Assembly: GCA_023388935.1 (NCBI GenBank) | Contig: JAEWFG010000419.1 | Coordinates: forward strand, 1 to 43,493 | Reading direction: 5' to 3' | From: Pseudomonadota bacterium | GTDB lineage: Bacteria; Pseudomonadota; Alphaproteobacteria; Rhizobiales; Xanthobacteraceae | Length of the DNA stretch: 43,493 nucleotides | Shown here: in pieces, positions 40,583-43,493 of the stretch | Numbering within the stretch: position 1 is the first letter of the stretch | How the letters are laid out: every line of letters begins with the position of its first letter | Program-made: the position numbers and the translations under genes | The notes under the pieces: model-generated | Told to the model about the DNA's origin: nothing | Seen by the model: only the letters and a program-made list of their open reading frames with translations | Databases searched by the model: none

Positions 40583-40935
40583 AGAATCTCAATCTCGGAT
40601 CCGAGAACCCGGCATTATGACGCTGGTTCGCCTGGAACAGGCAAGAGCAATCTCGCCACGGCGCTGGGCGTGGAGGCCGTGAAGGCCGGTCGCAGCGTCT
40701 ATTTTGCAAGCCTTGCCGACATCATCGGCGCTCTCGCGAAGGCCAAACGGGAGGGGCAATTGCGCCAGCGGATTCGCTTCCTGTGCCGGATCTCGCTGCT
40801 AATCGTCGATGAAATCGGATACCTGCCGTTATCCCTGACGGCGGCAATCTGTTCTTCCCGCTCATCAACGCTCGCTACGGGCGCGGTGCCATGATCCTCA
40901 CCTCCAATCGCGGCTTCGCCGAATGGGGTGACGTG
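40583..40935 (+). pseudogene. IS21-type IstB ATPase remnant, frameshifted and truncated
   Basis: In frame from 40583 the sequence encodes a Walker A motif (GSPGTGKSNLATALG), then SVYFASLADIIGALAKAKRE and the Walker B-type LLIVDEIGYLP, all diagnostic of IstB helper ATPases. After 40830 one base is missing; in the next frame it continues as PDGGNLFFPLINARYGRGAM, then ILTSNRGFAEWGD. The similarity stops near 40935, so the C-terminal third is gone, as is the N-terminal domain and the istA transposase. Dead insertion-sequence remnant. Confidence 0.85.
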
Positions 40936-41243
40936 ACCTTTTGGATCAGTTCCGACGAAAAGCCACCGGGCGATCCGCTGTCCGACCCAGTCCTTACCAT
41001 CACCGACCAGAATTTTATCATCAGCCAGATGCTCACGATAACGAGCAACATCCCGCGATGGGAAGGTCCGGTTTCACCAAGGTCCGGGAAACGGCGGTTC
41101 TTATCATCGTGAGCGAAACCAGGCATTCATATTAGAGGGAAAGTGGTCGGGCTCCCCTAATGGCGCTCACTTCGCCTAACTGTTCGAGGGGGTTCCCAAC
41201 GGTCGCGCAATGCAACAAAAATGGTGAAGCTTCATTTCTATGC
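40936..41243. other. 308-base gap, possible further mobile remnant
   Basis: Follows the istB break. Open frames of 64-83 codons exist on both strands but none has a recognisable domain or ribosome site. I see no terminal inverted repeats. Confidence 0.4.
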
Positions 41244-41726
41244 CTATTGCGAGACATCTATTGCCAGCAACCGAGCAGCCAGTCGGGCGTTTTTCGCAAC
41301 AGTTGCGAGCGCAATGTTTAGCTCAGCCAAAGACTTATCGTCGAAGTCGTTGAACATGGTCGAATTCAAGGCGAGCTTTCTCTTGGACATTTTTTCGATG
41401 CCCGTTGTTGCCTTTGCCGTGAGCGACATCAGTACGAAGCGGGCATCGTTCGTTGCCGGTCGCCGCGATAGAAAACCGCCCTTTTCGAGGTTCTTGGTTT
41501 GGTTAGTCACAAACGCCGCGTGCACTCGTAACTTGTTGGCAATGTCAATCCCGGCGACACCTCTGCCCTCGTCCAGTGCAGCAATAGCCATCAAGATCAG
41601 CCACTGCGACTCCGTAATCCCGAGCAGTTTGGCCCAACTGGTGTGAATGTCCTCCAGTTGAGAGTGGATTTCGACCACGTTCCACATGAAGTCCGTCATC
41701 GCTTCGCCGAGTTTTCTCTCGATCAT
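41244..41726 (-). CDS. MarR-family transcriptional regulator
   Basis: 160 residues. The winged-helix core is visible: LGITESQWLILMAIAALDEG, then IDIANKLRVHAAFVTNQTKN (recognition helix) and LEKGGFLSRRPATNDARFVL (wing), followed by a C-terminal dimerisation helix. Typical MarR proteins are 140-165 residues. Codon use is less GC-biased than in most neighbours, which with the adjacent mobile remnant suggests it may have been acquired. A second in-frame ATG at 41699 is possible. It lies downstream of the porin gene on the same strand, beyond a terminator; its target is unknown. Confidence 0.85.
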   Translation of the reverse strand: MIERKLGEAMTDFMWNVVEIHSQLEDIHTSWAKLLGITESQWLILMAIAALDEGRGVAGIDIANKLRVHAAFVTNQTKNLEKGGFLSRRPATNDARFVLMSLTAKATTGIEKMSKRKLALNSTMFNDFDDKSLAELNIALATVAKNARLAARLLAIDVSQ

Positions 41727-41802
41727 GTTGCGTTCCGGTAAGGGTTAGGAGAGCAGATCCACCGAACAAAAACGATATACAAAGAACACACAAAGACCAG
41801 AC

Positions 41803-41832
41803 AAAAAACCCCCGGCAGTTTCCTGCCGAGGG
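41803..41832 (-). terminator. Rho-independent terminator after the porin gene
   Basis: On the minus strand CCCTCGGCAG-GAAA-CTGCCGGGGG with one mismatch, followed by TTTTTT. It lies 29 bases past the porin stop. Confidence 0.9.
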
Positions 41833-41860
41833 CCTTGGAGTTCAGGTCGTTAGACCGAAC

Positions 41861-43438
41861 TTACCAGTTACGCTGAGCGCGGAACAGCGCACTGACCGTG
41901 CTCTGATCCTTCAGCTCGTACGTGGTAGCCGGCTTTGCCACGAGCGCCGCGGGGGTAACCGTGGTAAACGTGCCAGCGAACTTCTGGTCGAGCATGGTGT
42001 AAGCCACGTCCACCGAGAAGGTCAGGTTCTTCACCGGGGTCCAGCGGGTGATCAAACCGATCGTCCCGATGTTAAAGTCGGGGTTGCAAGTGGTGATACC
42101 CGCCGTGAGAGTCGCAGGGACAACACCTGCGATTGCTCCGCAGATGAGCGCCGCACCACCGTTGCCGTACCTCAACTGAGAGTACGAACCGTAGATTGCG
42201 GTGTTCCAGTACGCATCCCAGTTGTGGGTGTAGGCGCCGCGCATACCCCAGGTCTGAACCGTGGAGAGGCCGGTTCCGTTGGCGAACACGGCGTCAGCCG
42301 CACCAGCAATGCCAAGGCTCTGATAGACACCCGCCAAGCCGGTACCGCCGAACATGGCATAGTTCTGCGAAGCCAAGCTCTGGAAGTTGTAGCGGGTTGC
42401 ACCGTCGGTGTAGACCGCCTGCACGTTGATCACGTCACCCGGACCCGTCGGGATGTTCTTGATCGACAAGGCCGCCTGCACAGCCCAGCCCCACTTGTCG
42501 CCCGGATGACCGGCCACTTCCGTTCCGAGGTTATTCGCACCCACCCCCTGGTAGTACGCGACGTGGTTGTCGTGCGCCGCCGCCGAGAACTGGAACAGAC
42601 CCCAAGCCTGATCAATACGGACCATGCCCTGGATGTCAGGAGACCTGGTGCCGCCGAAGGCGTTGGCGCCATAGCCGCCTGAGCCAAAAGCCGCGACGTT
42701 GAAGCCGACGCTGGTGTTGTACAGGTTGCTCTGATAGTAGGCGGTCGGGTCAACGGCCGAAATCGCGGCCGTGATGCCCTGACCGAAGTCAGCGGTGTAG
42801 GTGAACTGGTTCACACCAGTGACCGTGCCGCCGCCGCCCGTCAGACCGTCGAAGTTGTTACCCGGATAGTTGGTCCAGGGCGCGTCGAACTGGGCAATCG
42901 CTTTACCCATCGTGAAGCCCGCGAACTGGATGAAGGCGTAGTACACGCCGAGCGTACCGCCGGCGATTGCGCCCGCGTTGGCATTGTTCGGGGCGCTAAC
43001 GCCCGTGCCGCCGAGCTGCGAGTAAATCGTGGCGCCGGGAGTGGTGCCGCTGCCCGAGTAGTTATCCGTCGTCCACGACCACACCACATCGGCGAAGGTA
43101 CGAACCACGCCGTACTCGGTCGCGGTGCGCGTGTCGATGTTGAAGTCTTCACGGGCGCGGCTGTACCAGTAGTTCGTCAGACGGTTCTGGGCGCCCTGGA
43201 CGCCGCTGAAGTTACCGTTGAAATCGGAACCACTGACGGACACTTCGGCGCGCAAATAACCGCCCAGCTTGAGGCAGGTGTCAGTGCCCGGAATGTAGTA
43301 GAATCCGGCACCGTACAGGGAGCAGATCTTCACGTATTCGACCGCCTTGGCCTTCACGGGGAGATCAGCTGCCTGTGCTCCGCCCACAGCGAGGATACCC
43401 GCCGCAGAACCGAGCAAAAGGCTCTTAACCAACTTCAT
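41861..43438 (-). CDS. Outer-membrane porin (alphaproteobacterial Porin_2 family)
   Basis: 525 residues. The signal peptide (LVKSLLLGSAAGILAVGGAQAADLPVK, cleavage after AQA) and the first mature segment YVKICSLYGAGFYYIPGTDT, CLKLGGYLRAEVS are diagnostic of rhizobial and Brucella Omp2-type porins, including the paired cysteines near the start. The rest alternates Gly/Aromatic beta strands and ends in the aromatic residue Trp (FRAQRNW), as needed for outer-membrane insertion. It forms a general diffusion channel. GGAGG lies 7 bases before the ATG. Its length and several Gly-rich loops (for example GLTGGGGTVTG) are within family variation. Strong ribosome site and terminator suggest high expression. 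Confidence 0.93.
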   Translation of the reverse strand: MKLVKSLLLGSAAGILAVGGAQAADLPVKAKAVEYVKICSLYGAGFYYIPGTDTCLKLGGYLRAEVSVSGSDFNGNFSGVQGAQNRLTNYWYSRAREDFNIDTRTATEYGVVRTFADVVWSWTTDNYSGSGTTPGATIYSQLGGTGVSAPNNANAGAIAGGTLGVYYAFIQFAGFTMGKAIAQFDAPWTNYPGNNFDGLTGGGGTVTGVNQFTYTADFGQGITAAISAVDPTAYYQSNLYNTSVGFNVAAFGSGGYGANAFGGTRSPDIQGMVRIDQAWGLFQFSAAAHDNHVAYYQGVGANNLGTEVAGHPGDKWGWAVQAALSIKNIPTGPGDVINVQAVYTDGATRYNFQSLASQNYAMFGGTGLAGVYQSLGIAGAADAVFANGTGLSTVQTWGMRGAYTHNWDAYWNTAIYGSYSQLRYGNGGAALICGAIAGVVPATLTAGITTCNPDFNIGTIGLITRWTPVKNLTFSVDVAYTMLDQKFAGTFTTVTPAALVAKPATTYELKDQSTVSALFRAQRNW

Positions 43439-43493
43439 GTTAAACCTCCAAGTTTGCTCTATAGGGAAGGTTCCGGATCCGCTGGGTGAAACA

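Overview
The window looks like chromosome of a Bradyrhizobium-type alphaproteobacterium (order Hyphomicrobiales). The evidence is the high GC content, the porin type at the right end, the growth-pole scaffold and the PlcP/glycosyltransferase pair typical of rhizobia, and many palindromic intergenic repeats of the kind that litter Bradyrhizobium and Rhodopseudomonas genomes. The species is inferred from protein style only; no search was run. No rRNA, tRNA, CRISPR array or replication origin was seen.

Left end (1-7068): a same-strand catabolic cluster for D-glucarate and galactarate. It holds the end of an MFS sugar-acid transporter, a LysR regulator, kdgD, gudD, a 2,5-dioxopentanoate (alpha-ketoglutarate semialdehyde) dehydrogenase and garD. 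GudD and GarD both make 5-dehydro-4-deoxyglucarate, KdgD converts it to 2,5-dioxopentanoate, and the dehydrogenase yields 2-oxoglutarate. Two repeat elements sit in the gaps inside this cluster.

7254-12631: small envelope or secreted unknowns, then an NADPH-ferredoxin reductase, a hotdog thioesterase and a [2Fe-2S] ferredoxin, then a histidine-phosphotransfer protein. The last is divergent from a 1915-residue membrane-anchored coiled-coil repeat protein (13029-18776), which I assign to the growth pole ring (GPR/RgsE) family of polar-growing rhizobia.

19075-25450: an mlaE-mlaF-mlaD lipid transport operon with a STAS domain fused to the permease, an Ala-Glu-type dipeptide epimerase, an HcaT-like MFS transporter and a conserved protein of unknown function with an Ala/Glu-rich linker.

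25775-36575: a secreted small protein, a Na/Pi cotransporter family protein, a periplasmic metacaspase-like protein behind two CRP-type operators, a PLP-dependent Ser/Thr dehydratase, a coupled glycosyltransferase/phosphoesterase pair (probable phosphate-starvation membrane lipid remodelling), thiD, a stand-alone Lrp/AsnC effector domain, a membrane-anchored diheme cytochrome c, a CHRD protein with a possible EcfG promoter, and a cytochrome c556.

Right end (36662-43438): an orphan form II CoxL-like molybdenum hydroxylase subunit, then a decayed stretch with a frameshifted GNAT acetyltransferase, a DUF1127 protein and a broken IS21-type istB remnant, then a MarR regulator and a major porin. 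Long reading frames antisense to gudD, garD, the GPR-like gene and the CoxL-like gene were judged to be codon-bias shadows.
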